Shown here: one piece after another, positions 8,171 to 17,449 of the stretch | How positions within the stretch are numbered: position 1 is the stretch's first letter | Layout: each line of letters opens with the position of its first letter | Assembly (NCBI GenBank): GCA_005772895.1 | Contig: SXIH01000001.1 | Span: forward strand, 62,001-126,000 | Direction: 5' to 3' | DNA from: Bacteroidota bacterium | GTDB taxonomy: Bacteria > Bacteroidota > Bacteroidia > 2-12-FULL-35-15 | Length of the DNA: 64,000 nucleotides | Notes under the pieces: model-generated | Seen by the model: the letters and a program-made list of their open reading frames with translations, nothing else | What the model was told of the DNA's origin: nothing | Databases searched by the model: none | Translations under genes and position numbers: made by a program

Positions 8171-8259
8171 AGTTAAATAAGTAAAATAGTTAATTGAGGT
8201 ATTGGGGCTGGGGATTTTTCCTAAATAACTTAATTAACTAAATTAACCTAATCAACTAT
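8171..8259. repeat. GTTAAAT/AATTAAC extragenic repeat
   Basis: The whole gap between the SDR and VOC genes is an imperfect inverted repeat built of AGTTAAATAAGTA, TAATTGAGG and, on the other side, CCTAAATAACTTAATTAAC-type blocks. The gap at 39154-39231 contains the same blocks in the same order, so this is a dispersed family rather than chance. Confidence 0.5.
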
Positions 8260-9321
8260 ATGACTAAACCGACTATAGCTGGAATTCAACAAGTAGGAGT
8301 TGGGATTCCCAATGTGCATGAAGCATTTAAATGGTATGCAAAACATTTTGGAATGGATATTCCCATTTTTGAAGAAGCAGCAGAAGCAAATTTAATGTTG
8401 CCTTACACCGGAGGGAAACCGCATATGCGTCATGCTATTTTAGCCATCAATCTAAAAGGTGGTGGAGGATTTGAAATTTGGCAATACACCAGTCGTAAAC
8501 CTGAACCTTGTTCTTTTGAATTACAATTAGGTGATTTAGGATTCTATTGTGCTAAAATGAAAACCAGCGATGTAAAAGGTTCTTATGACTTTCTAAAATC
8601 AAAAAATGTAAATCTAATTTCCGAAATAGTAAAAGATCCAAATGGAAATGATACATTTTATTTACGTGACCCATGGAACAATCTTTTTCAAATTATAAAA
8701 AGTGATTCCTGGTTTGGAAAAGGAATGCAATTAACAGGCGGACCATCAGGAATGGTAATTGGTGTGACCGATATAGAAAAATCTAAAAAATTCTATGCTG
8801 ATGTGCTAGGTTACGATACCGTTGTATATGACAAACAAGGAACATTTGATGATTTGAAAACTTTTCCAAGTGGAACTCAGAAAGTTCACCGTGTATTATT
8901 AAAACACAGCAAACCTCGTGTTGGTGCTTTTTCAAAATTATTAGGTTCCAGCGAAATTGAATTGGTAAAAACTTTGGAACGCAGTCCACGTAAAATATTC
9001 GAAAACCGTCTATGGGGCGACCAAGGATTTATCCATTTGTGTTTCGACATCAGCGATCAAAAAGCAATGAAACAGGTTTGTGCAGAAAAAGGTCACCCAT
9101 TTACAATTGATGGAGGTGAGAATTTTGATATGGGTGAAGCTGCCGGACATTTCAGTTATATTGAAGATCCGGATGGCGCACTAATTGAATTTGTTCAGAC
9201 CAAAAAAATTCCAATCATGAAAAAACTAGGCTGGTATTTGGATTTAAAAAAACGTGATTCTTCAAAACCATTACCTGATTGGATGTTAAAAGCTTTGAAA
9301 TTTAATAGAGTGAAAGAATAA
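8260..9321 (+). CDS. tandem VOC (glyoxalase/dioxygenase-fold) protein
   Basis: This 353-residue protein has two vicinal-oxygen-chelate domains. The first (about residues 5-150) begins QQVGVGIPNVHEAFKWYAKHF and ends with FYLRDPWNNLFQIIK. The second (about 163-315) begins GVTDIEKSKKFYADVLGYD and ends FSYIEDPDGALIEF. Both domains show the beta-alpha-beta-beta-beta pattern. Putative metal ligands His/Glu sit at the usual places, for example Glu in LIEF. Substrate unknown. The next gene (ferritin-like diiron protein) starts one base after this stop, so the pair is co-transcribed, which suggests a shared metal-dependent oxidative step. Confidence 0.85.
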   Translation: MTKPTIAGIQQVGVGIPNVHEAFKWYAKHFGMDIPIFEEAAEANLMLPYTGGKPHMRHAILAINLKGGGGFEIWQYTSRKPEPCSFELQLGDLGFYCAKMKTSDVKGSYDFLKSKNVNLISEIVKDPNGNDTFYLRDPWNNLFQIIKSDSWFGKGMQLTGGPSGMVIGVTDIEKSKKFYADVLGYDTVVYDKQGTFDDLKTFPSGTQKVHRVLLKHSKPRVGAFSKLLGSSEIELVKTLERSPRKIFENRLWGDQGFIHLCFDISDQKAMKQVCAEKGHPFTIDGGENFDMGEAAGHFSYIEDPDGALIEFVQTKKIPIMKKLGWYLDLKKRDSSKPLPDWMLKALKFNRVKE

Positions 9322-9322
9322 A

Positions 9323-9886
9323 ATGCGACTCAATCACCCCGAACTAATCGACCTTTTAAAAATGGCTTATTCAGCAGAAAAAGCTGCTGCTTTTGCCTAT
9401 CAAGGTCATGCGGGAGCTGTAAAAAATCCTGAAGAGAAAAAAGCTATTTATCAGATAGAGTTGGACGAATGGCATCATCGCAAAGAAGTCCTTCGCATAA
9501 TGCAACAATACAATGTTTCCCCATCAAAATATTATGAATTCCGGTTTCATGTCGTTGGCAAAATCATTTCTGGTGGCTGCTATGTAATAGGTTGGTTTAT
9601 GCCTTTTTATTTTGCAGGGCGATTAGAAAGCGGAAATGTATGTGAATATTTCAGAATGATGCACATGTTTCATTCATTGGGAATAAAGGAACATGATAAA
9701 TGCCTTTACGAAATGGGGATAAAAGAGAAAGAACATGAAGTCTACTTTTTAGAGCAGATCAAAACAAATAAAATGTTACCTTTTTTTGAATGGCTGTTTT
9801 CCTGGGGAAATAAAAAAGGAATGAATGATGTTGATTTGGAAAAGAAATATTCGATAGAAGAATCGGAAAAGTATTGTAAGAAATGA
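9323..9886 (+). CDS. ferritin-like diiron protein, Coq7/DMQ hydroxylase-like
   Basis: This 187-residue helical protein resembles demethoxyubiquinone hydroxylase (Coq7-like). Candidate diiron ligands are Glu19, Glu49 with His52 (DEWHH), an acidic residue at about 102-108, and Glu135 with His138 (KEKEHEV): the E-ExxH-E-ExxH pattern of the ferritin-like superfamily. A hydrophobic segment near residues 78-98 could be an interfacial membrane helix, as in Coq7. It starts one base after the VOC gene. Whether it acts in quinone biosynthesis is uncertain: no other ubi genes are near and most Bacteroidota use menaquinone. Confidence 0.65.
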   Translation: MRLNHPELIDLLKMAYSAEKAAAFAYQGHAGAVKNPEEKKAIYQIELDEWHHRKEVLRIMQQYNVSPSKYYEFRFHVVGKIISGGCYVIGWFMPFYFAGRLESGNVCEYFRMMHMFHSLGIKEHDKCLYEMGIKEKEHEVYFLEQIKTNKMLPFFEWLFSWGNKKGMNDVDLEKKYSIEESEKYCKK

Positions 9887-9915
9887 TATGGTTCATTTAA
9901 GGAATCAATCCCCCT

Positions 9916-9937
9916 TTCCCCCTTTTCAAAGGGGGAA
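9916..9937. terminator. symmetrical hairpin between convergent genes
   Basis: TTCCCCCTTT and AAAGGGGGAA form a perfect 10-bp stem with a 2-base loop, flanked by an extra CCCCCTTT copy. It fills the gap between convergent genes and touches the stop codon of the minus-strand gene. It may work in both directions. The motif is of a commonly dispersed type. Confidence 0.55.
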
Positions 9938-10852
9938 TCAAAACAACTCTCCCTGTCCTTTTCCGGCCTTTGATTTCAAAACAGGCAGAGGCTTTTCGGG
10001 AATATGCAATTTTGCTCCAAGCTTCTTATTTAATTTTTCTAAAAAATAAGCAGAAAGTAAAGGCGACTCCAATTCATGATTCTGGTGGAGGAAAAAATAC
10101 AATTCTTTCAAGCCTTCTTTTTTCCATTTAGCAATTCTTTCTATCCAAGGATCTAAGCGGGAATAATCACAGCCGTGGTTATCACCCACATACCTTACAA
10201 AGGCAGTTTGTGAAGTTAATCTCATGTGAATAATGTCTCTTCTGCCCGCAGTATCAACTATAACATTTGTTACTTTATACTTTTTAAACAGAGCTGATAC
10301 TTTTTCGAAATCAGCTTTTACATTGAACCATTCTGCATTTCTAAGTTCAACAGCTAATGGAACATCTTTTGGAAACTCTCTCACAAATTTTTCTAGTCTG
10401 TCGAAATCCTTTGGTTTAAAATTATCATGCATTTGTAAAAAAACCATTCCTAATTTTTCTTCCAGTCCAGATACAGACAAACAAAATTCGTCTGTCAGGT
10501 TTTTAACTTCATTTAAACGTTTCAGGTGACTTACAGTCTGAGGGATTTTAGGAAAAAACTTAAACCCTTTTGGTGTTTTTTCTCTCCATTTTACAAACTG
10601 CTCTTTCCCGTAAGGCTGGTAGAACGTTGCATTTAGTTCAATGCTGTTGAATTGGGTAGAATAATATGCCAACTCATCTTTTGTTCCTTTAGGATAAAAA
10701 TTTTTTAAATCGGTTTTATTCCATTTGGCACAACCAACAGAAATATCTAATTTCTTAGCTTCCTTTCCACCCAAAACTATTTTTGTATCTGAATGATCTT
10801 TAGGAAGACTAAAGTCGATGCCTTTTATTGATTCTACATTCCCAAATTTCAT
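9938..10852 (-). CDS. DUF72 (YecE-like) protein
   Basis: This 304-residue soluble protein has the DUF72 TIM-barrel pattern: SVGCAKWNKTDLKNFYPKG near residue 38, the Glu/Asn segment QFNSIELNATFYQ, KFFPKIPQTVSH, and VELRNAEWF. The biochemical role of the family is not settled. It starts three bases after the stop of the acyltransferase gene and appears to be the last gene of the pyrC-acyltransferase-DUF72 unit. Confidence 0.88.
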   Translation of the reverse strand: MKFGNVESIKGIDFSLPKDHSDTKIVLGGKEAKKLDISVGCAKWNKTDLKNFYPKGTKDELAYYSTQFNSIELNATFYQPYGKEQFVKWREKTPKGFKFFPKIPQTVSHLKRLNEVKNLTDEFCLSVSGLEEKLGMVFLQMHDNFKPKDFDRLEKFVREFPKDVPLAVELRNAEWFNVKADFEKVSALFKKYKVTNVIVDTAGRRDIIHMRLTSQTAFVRYVGDNHGCDYSRLDPWIERIAKWKKEGLKELYFFLHQNHELESPLLSAYFLEKLNKKLGAKLHIPEKPLPVLKSKAGKGQGELF

Positions 10853-10855
10853 GAC

Positions 10856-12214
10856 CTATTTATTTAGAAGGTTTAAATATGTTTCCTTTGCATTAGCAAG
10901 CATAGACATTACTACATTTCTGTCGTTCATTAATTGTTCAACCGTTTTTTTGTCTTTTCTCACCATACGTAGCAATCGCCAACGGCCGAATATTTTTTTC
11001 ATCACGGGATAAAATTTAAGAACATACCATCCTGAAAAAATAATTGAAGAAGCAAATACACCCAATAACGTCCAATTTTTAAAAGCCAAAGCAACAATTA
11101 ATAGTTGAATAAAAAAATAAAACGTCCAAAATATTAAAGCGAGATTGGCTCTGAAAGAAGTGTAAAATTCAGCTTTTTTTACTTTTTTATCTGCCAGTTT
11201 TTTAGCAAGGAAATAAGGAAAATAATTAAATAGTAAACCTAAAAGATAAATTGGAATACCTAAATAAATAATTAAATAATCTATTAAAAATGTGCCGAAA
11301 TTCATCCTGTTAACACTTTCTTCCCTGAGCAAATGATCGCGCAAACGGCACTTCTCCAATAAGTTTCTATAATTTCTCAATAAGATTTTTAAATTCTCCA
11401 GTAATTGTGGCTGGTACTGCTCCAGTGCATTCACCATATTAATAATTTCATACGTTGCTAATCCTTGATTGTGTAACAAATCGGGATTCATTTTTTTATC
11501 TTTCAACAGCTCATAAGTATAAACTGCTTCGATATCTCCTACTAAAGTATCATTTTCAGGATTCGCAATATGATGAACATATTGGCCGAGTTTACTTTCT
11601 AAGTTTTTGGTAAACTCATTAATCGCTCTTACTTTGTCTTCTTTGTATCTTGCTTCATAATCTTTTACAGAAATTGGTTTTCCTATTTCTACAAAAGCTT
11701 TACTTCTGAACCGGGTTTGCGCCTCATAATTTAAACCAACGGGAATAACAAAAATCTCTTTTTCATATTTTAAAGTCTCCATTGTTTGAAGGGCAATTCT
11801 TGATAATCCTTTTTTCAAAGGATATATACGTCTGTCTGAATTTGCTATCCCTTCAGGAAAAATCAATATAATTTTATTTTGAGATAAACGTGTTTTACAC
11901 TCTTCAAACGATTTATCATTCTTTTTAATTTCTGCATACCCTTCCTGCATACGATACATCGGACTCGTATTCATTTGATTCAATAAAAATTTTGCAAGCT
12001 TTCCTTTGAATACATCTCCTCTTGCAAAAAAACGAACTCTGCGATTTACTTGCATCGCCAAGATAACAGGATCAACAAAACCATTAGAATGGCTTGGAGC
12101 AAAAATAATTGGAGCACCGGCAGGAACATTCTCTTTTCCTGTAACACTAATTCTGTAATAGACATTTAATGCAACTAGAGAAAACGGACGAAGAAAAGTA
12201 TAGAGTACAACCAA
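10856..12214 (-). CDS. membrane glycerolipid acyltransferase, Gpt2/Sct1-like (PlsC superfamily)
   Basis: The protein has 452 residues. The N-terminal PlsC domain has HSNGFVDP (His42, Asp48). The spacing is H-X5-D, as in the yeast Gpt2/Sct1-type enzymes, rather than the H-X4-D of bacterial PlsC. The FPEG motif is at residues 119-122. The C-terminal half contains at least three strongly hydrophobic segments (roughly 310-410). It probably acylates glycerol-3-phosphate or a lysolipid at the inner membrane. No ATG is available before the active site. The only usable start is TTG at 12214, because a stop lies three codons upstream. An ATG overlapping the pyrC stop opens a 3-codon frame that ends just before it, which suggests reinitiation after pyrC. 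Confidence 0.8.
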   Translation of the reverse strand: MVVLYTFLRPFSLVALNVYYRISVTGKENVPAGAPIIFAPSHSNGFVDPVILAMQVNRRVRFFARGDVFKGKLAKFLLNQMNTSPMYRMQEGYAEIKKNDKSFEECKTRLSQNKIILIFPEGIANSDRRIYPLKKGLSRIALQTMETLKYEKEIFVIPVGLNYEAQTRFRSKAFVEIGKPISVKDYEARYKEDKVRAINEFTKNLESKLGQYVHHIANPENDTLVGDIEAVYTYELLKDKKMNPDLLHNQGLATYEIINMVNALEQYQPQLLENLKILLRNYRNLLEKCRLRDHLLREESVNRMNFGTFLIDYLIIYLGIPIYLLGLLFNYFPYFLAKKLADKKVKKAEFYTSFRANLALIFWTFYFFIQLLIVALAFKNWTLLGVFASSIIFSGWYVLKFYPVMKKIFGRWRLLRMVRKDKKTVEQLMNDRNVVMSMLANAKETYLNLLNK

Positions 12215-12231
12215 AACAAATTAATTTAACA

Positions 12232-13569
12232 TTATCTGACAAAACTCATTCGCTCACCTTTACAACTTTCATCGAAATGACCATTCTCATAAACCAGATG
12301 TCCACTCACAAATGTATATTTTACTTTTGAATGAAATGTAACACCTTCAAACGGTGACCAACCGCATTTGTATAGAATATTAGATTTATCAACAGTTTGA
12401 GTACAATTCAAATCAACTAAAACTAAATCAGCAAAATAACCTTCACGGATGTAACCACGTTTTTCAATTTGAAAACAATCAGCTACTGCATGTGCCATTT
12501 TTTCTGCAATCTTTTCGAGTGTTATCTTTCCATGCTTGTGCAATTCAATCATTGCAGTTAATGAATGTTGAATAAGTGGCCCGCCTGATGGTGCTTTAAA
12601 ATACGTTTGTTCTTTTTCTTCAATAGTATGTGGTGCGTGGTCAGTTGCAATTACATCAATTTTATTATCCAACACCGCTTTCAAAATTGCATCTCTGTCG
12701 CTTGCCTTTTTTACAGCAGGATTCCACTTTATATAATTCCCCTTAGTTTTATAGTCTGCATCCGAAAACCATAAATGGTGAATACAGGCTTCAGCAGTTA
12801 TTCTTTTTTCTTTTAATGGTGCTTTATTTTCAAACAGCTCCACCTCTTTTGCTGTAGAAATGTGTAGAATGTGTAATCGGGTGTTGTACTTTTTTGCTAA
12901 CTCAACGGCTAATGAGGAAGACTTATAACAGGCTTCTTCACTACGGATTAGAGGATGGCACTCAACAGGAACATCTTCTCCATATTTATCTTTATAAACC
13001 TGCATATTGTGCTTGATGGTTGCTTCATCTTCACAATGTGTTGCAATCAACATTTTGCATTTCGAAAACAACCCTTCCAACGTTTCTTTTTTATCCACCA
13101 ACATATTTCCGGTTGAGGAACCCATAAACACTTTTATTCCACAAACATTTTTGGGATTTGTTTTTAATACTTCTTCTAAATTATCATTAGAAGCACCCAT
13201 AAAAAATGAGTAATTAGCAAGTGAAACTTCGGATGCCCGCTTGTATTTATCTTCCAATAATTCCTGGGTAAACACGTTAGGAACTGTATTTGGCATTTCC
13301 ATAAACGAAGTTACTCCTCCCGCTACAGCTGCTTTTGCTTCGGTATAAATTTCCCCTTTATGAGTTAAACCTGGCTCACGAAAATGTACCTGATCATCGA
13401 TACAACCTGGAAATAAATATTGATCCTTTCCATCAATAATTTTATCTACCGAAGCAGTAATTTCAGTTGAAGAAATTTTGGAAATATATTTTCCATCAAT
13501 AAGTACATTTCCTGTAACGATTGTTCCTTCGTTAACAATGTTTACATTCTTTATTAGTATTCTTCCCAT
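12232..13569 (-). CDS. pyrC: dihydroorotase
   Basis: This 445-residue amidohydrolase catalyses ring closure of carbamoyl aspartate to dihydroorotate in pyrimidine synthesis. Visible are the metal-binding VHFREPG motif (His62, Arg64), the KVFMGSSTG segment that normally carries the carboxylated Lys region, THCEDE, the ILHIST histidine and the catalytic Asp in ATDHAPH. Length and motifs fit the longer class I dihydroorotases. No other pyr genes are adjacent. The gene is first of a three-gene unit with the acyltransferase and DUF72 genes, and is separated from the GT2 gene upstream by an intrinsic terminator. Confidence 0.95.
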   Translation of the reverse strand: MGRILIKNVNIVNEGTIVTGNVLIDGKYISKISSTEITASVDKIIDGKDQYLFPGCIDDQVHFREPGLTHKGEIYTEAKAAVAGGVTSFMEMPNTVPNVFTQELLEDKYKRASEVSLANYSFFMGASNDNLEEVLKTNPKNVCGIKVFMGSSTGNMLVDKKETLEGLFSKCKMLIATHCEDEATIKHNMQVYKDKYGEDVPVECHPLIRSEEACYKSSSLAVELAKKYNTRLHILHISTAKEVELFENKAPLKEKRITAEACIHHLWFSDADYKTKGNYIKWNPAVKKASDRDAILKAVLDNKIDVIATDHAPHTIEEKEQTYFKAPSGGPLIQHSLTAMIELHKHGKITLEKIAEKMAHAVADCFQIEKRGYIREGYFADLVLVDLNCTQTVDKSNILYKCGWSPFEGVTFHSKVKYTFVSGHLVYENGHFDESCKGERMSFVR

Positions 13570-13580
13570 TTTGTATTAAT

Positions 13581-13610
13581 AAAAAAGCCCGGAGGATAAC
13601 TCTCTGGGCT
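13581..13610 (-). terminator. intrinsic terminator after the GT2 gene
   Basis: On the minus strand AGCCCAGAG and CTCCGGGCT form a 9-bp stem (one G-T-type mismatch) with a 7-base loop, followed by six T. It begins directly after the GT2 stop at 13611 and lies 11 bases before the pyrC start, so it separates the two genes. Confidence 0.8.
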
Positions 13611-14324
13611 CTACTTTATTTTTTTAAATCTCATTTGTAAAACGCCCCAAAATGCTTCTTTGAAAATCCCTTTGCTCATTTTAGAAGCTCCTTCAATTCT
13701 ATCTATAAATGTGATAGGAACTTCCACAATTTTAAATCCTAACTTATAAGCTGTGTATTTCATTTCTATTTGAAAAGCGTAGCCAACAAATTTTATGTCA
13801 TCAAAATTAATCCTTTCCAACACTTTTCTTTTATAGCATTTAAATCCAGCAGTTGTATCTTTAATAGGAACCCACAAAACAATTCTAACATATACCGATG
13901 CAAAGTATGACATTAATACTCTTCCCATTGGCCAATTTTCCACTTTCCCGTTTTTTACATAACGTGAACCAATCGCTACATCCGCACCAGCAAGACATGC
14001 TTCACGTAAACGAATCAAATCATCCGGATTATGAGAAAAATCACAATCCATTTCAAAAATGTATTCATATTTTTTTTCTAATGCCCACTTAAAACCATGT
14101 ATATATGCTGTTCCTAGACCTAATTTTCCCTTGCGTTCTTCTATAAATAATCGTCCGGAAAACTCTTGCATCAATTTTTTAACAATATCAGCTGTCCCAT
14201 CAGGTGAGCCATCATCTACAATTAATAAATGGAAAGGAACAGACAAAGAAAACACTTTACGAATCATTCGCTCAACATTTTCTTTTTCGTTATAGGTTGG
14301 TATAATAACTAGACTATCTGACAC
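13611..14324 (-). CDS. GT2 polyprenol-phosphate mannosyl/glucosyltransferase
   Basis: This 237-residue GT-A glycosyltransferase resembles dolichol/polyprenol-phosphate mannose synthase. It has IIPTYNEKENV at the N-terminus, VDDGSPDGTAD, the metal-binding DCDFSH near residue 95, and ITFIDRIEGASKMS near the C-terminus. It lacks the C-terminal membrane helices of longer homologues. It probably transfers a hexose from a nucleotide sugar to a polyprenyl phosphate at the inner membrane. Start is GTG at 14324: an in-frame stop lies just upstream and no earlier ATG exists. A terminator follows immediately. Confidence 0.9.
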   Translation of the reverse strand: MSDSLVIIPTYNEKENVERMIRKVFSLSVPFHLLIVDDGSPDGTADIVKKLMQEFSGRLFIEERKGKLGLGTAYIHGFKWALEKKYEYIFEMDCDFSHNPDDLIRLREACLAGADVAIGSRYVKNGKVENWPMGRVLMSYFASVYVRIVLWVPIKDTTAGFKCYKRKVLERINFDDIKFVGYAFQIEMKYTAYKLGFKIVEVPITFIDRIEGASKMSKGIFKEAFWGVLQMRFKKIK

Positions 14325-14392
14325 AGCTTGGCTTTAAGAGACGAAGATATGGCAAATTAGGGAAGAATAAAAGTTTTAACAAAAATTAGATA

Positions 14393-16285
14393 TTAGATAG
14401 CGCCAGCCTTTATTTCCTCAACAACAGCAGGATCGAGCAAAGTGGAAGTATCTCCCAAATTGCTAAAATCACCTTCAGCAACTTTCCTTAAAATTCTTCG
14501 CATAATTTTACCGCTTCTGGTTTTTGGCAACCCGCTTACTATTTGAATTTTATCAGGCTTTGCAATTGCTCCCATATACTTATTTACGGATGCTATAATT
14601 TCTTTCTTCAATTCATCGGTATCTTTTCTTTCATGTTCTAAAATAACATATGCATATATTCCCCAACCTTTAATATCGTGAGGAAAGCCAACAACAGCAC
14701 TTTCAACTACATCCGGATGTTGATTAATAGCATTTTCGACCTCTGCAGTTCCCAACAAATGTCCTGATACTTTTATCACATCATCTACTCTTCCAGTAAT
14801 TCTGTAATATCCATTTTCATCTCTTCTGCAACCATCACCTGTAAAATAATATCCTTTAAATTGTGAAAAATATGCATCGTAACATCTTGCATGATTATTA
14901 TAGGTAGTCCTGATAATTCCAGGCCACGGAAATTTCATACACAGTCGTCCTTCTACACTATTTCCCACAAGTTCATTTCCTTTTTCATCTAACAAAACCG
15001 GTTGAATTCCAGGAAGTGGCAATGTTGCAAAACCGGGAATTGTTTTTGTAATTCCAGCTAGTGGAGAAATCATTATTCCTCCTGTTTCTGTTTGCCACCA
15101 GGTATCTGCAATCGGACATTTTTTCTTGCCGATATTTTCATCGTACCAATGCCAAGCTTCTTCATTTATTGGTTCACCAACACTTCCCAGCACACGCAAT
15201 GAATTCAATTTATACGGTTTTACAAAATCTAAACCCAAGGCTTCCAAGGAACGAATAGCAGTTGGCGCAGTATAAAAAATATTTACTTGATGCTTATCTA
15301 TCACCTGCCAAAATCTGCCAGCATCTGGAAATGTAGGAATACCTTCAAACATTAATGTTGTACCACCACTTAACAAAGGGCCATAAACCAAGTAAGAATG
15401 GCCGGTTATCCAACCAATATCTGCAGTACACCAATAAATTTCTCCTTTTTTGTATTGAAAAACATTTTCAAATGTATACTGTGTATAAACCATATAACCG
15501 CCACAAGTATGAACTACACCTTTCGGTTTTCCAGTAGAACCGGAAGTATAAAGAATAAATAATTTATCTTCCGAATCCATCATTTCCGGAGAACAATCAT
15601 CTGTTACTTTTTTAATTTCATCATGCCACCATACATCACGTTCATTTTGCATGATCACTTCACAATTTGTCCGCTTAGTAACAATTACTTTTTTTACAGA
15701 GGGACATGTTTTTAATGCTTCATCTACAACACTTTTTAATGCAATATCCTTAGCGCCACGAAATCCGCCATCAGCAGTAATAACAATGTTGCAATCGGCA
15801 TCATGAATTCTATCTGATAATGATTGAAAAGAAAATCCGCCAAAAACAACTGAATGTATGGCACCAATTCTCGCACAGGCCAAAACTGCAATTGCCAATT
15901 CAGGAATCATTGGCATATAAATACAAATTCGATCTCCTTTTTTTGCACCATTATTTTTCAATACGTTTGAGAAACGACAGACTTCAGAATGTAATTCTTT
16001 ATAGGAAATTTTTCTCCCTGATTCATTAGGGTTATTCGGCTCCCAAATAATTGCTGTTTGATTTCCTCTCTCAGATAAATGTCGGTCCAAACAATTTTCA
16101 GTAATGTTTAATTTTCCTCCAACAAACCATTTAATATCTGGCTCGTTAAAATTCCAATCCAATACTTTATCCCATTTCTTTTTCCAAACAAATTGCTCTG
16201 CTTGCTCAGCCCAAAAAGCTTCTGGGTTTTCTACACTTCGTTTGTATTCCTTATGATACTCTTCTATAGATGTAATACGTGACAT
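14393..16285 (-). CDS. acs: acetyl-CoA synthetase
   Basis: This 630-residue adenylate-forming enzyme makes acetyl-CoA from acetate, ATP and CoA. Motifs include YTSGSTGKPKG, DTWWQTETGG, the YYFTGDGCRRDENG hinge region and the C-terminal acetylation-site motif PKTRSGKIMRR, whose Lys is typically controlled by acetylation. Length is that of canonical Acs. It is monocistronic, divergent from the lipoprotein gene at 16358. It would let the cell use acetate and feed the 2-oxoacid oxidoreductase-linked carbon metabolism encoded further on. Confidence 0.96.
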   Translation of the reverse strand: MSRITSIEEYHKEYKRSVENPEAFWAEQAEQFVWKKKWDKVLDWNFNEPDIKWFVGGKLNITENCLDRHLSERGNQTAIIWEPNNPNESGRKISYKELHSEVCRFSNVLKNNGAKKGDRICIYMPMIPELAIAVLACARIGAIHSVVFGGFSFQSLSDRIHDADCNIVITADGGFRGAKDIALKSVVDEALKTCPSVKKVIVTKRTNCEVIMQNERDVWWHDEIKKVTDDCSPEMMDSEDKLFILYTSGSTGKPKGVVHTCGGYMVYTQYTFENVFQYKKGEIYWCTADIGWITGHSYLVYGPLLSGGTTLMFEGIPTFPDAGRFWQVIDKHQVNIFYTAPTAIRSLEALGLDFVKPYKLNSLRVLGSVGEPINEEAWHWYDENIGKKKCPIADTWWQTETGGIMISPLAGITKTIPGFATLPLPGIQPVLLDEKGNELVGNSVEGRLCMKFPWPGIIRTTYNNHARCYDAYFSQFKGYYFTGDGCRRDENGYYRITGRVDDVIKVSGHLLGTAEVENAINQHPDVVESAVVGFPHDIKGWGIYAYVILEHERKDTDELKKEIIASVNKYMGAIAKPDKIQIVSGLPKTRSGKIMRRILRKVAEGDFSNLGDTSTLLDPAVVEEIKAGAI

Positions 16286-16357
16286 TTAATTGTGTTTTAA
16301 TATTTACCAAATTTAAACGATTTTTTTGCTATATTTAAGAATTCAAACACTTAAAAA

Positions 16358-17449
16358 ATGAAAACTACTTCTAAATTTTTTATTGCATTTTCTATAGTTA
16401 CAACACTAATTGCTGGTTCCTGTAAAGACAAAAAAGATACTGAAGAAACACCCACAACTACAGGTGGTTCAGGAGGAATTGACTCGTCTACCCCTGTAGC
16501 AGGATACACTATTTTATCACGACTACCAGGTATCTGGAACGGTCCGGTTACTTCTTCAACTCCATTAGGCGGTTATCCGGAGTGGATTGTAGATTTTCGT
16601 CCGGTTTCAGGAGCACAAGTTTCTGCTAAAAACGAACTGGATTCGGTAAACAATATCTTAATGGGATTTTTTATTGTGAAACACGGTGGTTCATACAAAA
16701 TGGCTTTCCGTAACGGAGGCGGATTTGCTGGTTCTCAACGAATTGCTTATGCCGTTGTAGATAGTGTTTCTGAAACGGTGAACAATTATTTTTATCGTTT
16801 TTCTGATTTTAAAGCTGGGAAAAATAGGGTTTATACAGATGTGCTTTTCAAAGACGATAGTTTAATTCTGCACGTTTACACAAATGTATACAATACACTA
16901 TCTGCTCCTGTAACTCACATGCTATGGAAAGCAAAGTTGCAAGACACAACTTCTACTATGTCTGCAATAAGTGCATTTAGTTTTCCTCAAAAGCAAATGG
17001 TAAAAGATTTTTCTACAACATTTGATAGCCGAACAGAAGCAATTTATTATTCTGCTGCCGACATAGCAATTGACCCTTATAATGAAGCTTCACAACCTTA
17101 CCTTGGTCAAACTACTGTTAATATTAGCTTTGACGGAGCTCATGTGCCCGATCCGGCAAAAAAAGTTTTTTTAATGATTACAACTCAACCATTATTTAGT
17201 GGAACGACTTATAATCCCGCTCAGTTAAAATACAGATCGCGCTATGTATTTTTAGCTTCTACAGATAATGCATTTACATTTAATTATATGCATCCAGAAA
17301 ATTATTACTTGTATACCCTATATGATGCAAATGGCGATGGCGCTTTCTCTTCTGGCGATTGGATGGATAGTAATTTAACCAATACATTTACGCTAGCTGC
17401 ACTTGGAACTCAAAGCGTAAATGCTATGATTAATTTTACTATACCGTAA
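16358..17449 (+). CDS. hypothetical lipoprotein with EF-hand-like loop
   Basis: The protein has 363 residues. The signal peptide ends LIAGSC, lipidated Cys at about 22, followed by a Thr/Gly/Ser-rich linker. The body is beta-rich with no family I recognise. Near the C-terminus YDANGDGAFSSGDW has the Asp-x-Asn-x-Asp-x spacing of a calcium-binding EF-hand or dockerin loop. The GNAT gene begins at the base following its stop. Likely exported to the cell surface or periplasm; function unknown. Confidence 0.8.
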   Translation: MKTTSKFFIAFSIVTTLIAGSCKDKKDTEETPTTTGGSGGIDSSTPVAGYTILSRLPGIWNGPVTSSTPLGGYPEWIVDFRPVSGAQVSAKNELDSVNNILMGFFIVKHGGSYKMAFRNGGGFAGSQRIAYAVVDSVSETVNNYFYRFSDFKAGKNRVYTDVLFKDDSLILHVYTNVYNTLSAPVTHMLWKAKLQDTTSTMSAISAFSFPQKQMVKDFSTTFDSRTEAIYYSAADIAIDPYNEASQPYLGQTTVNISFDGAHVPDPAKKVFLMITTQPLFSGTTYNPAQLKYRSRYVFLASTDNAFTFNYMHPENYYLYTLYDANGDGAFSSGDWMDSNLTNTFTLAALGTQSVNAMINFTIP

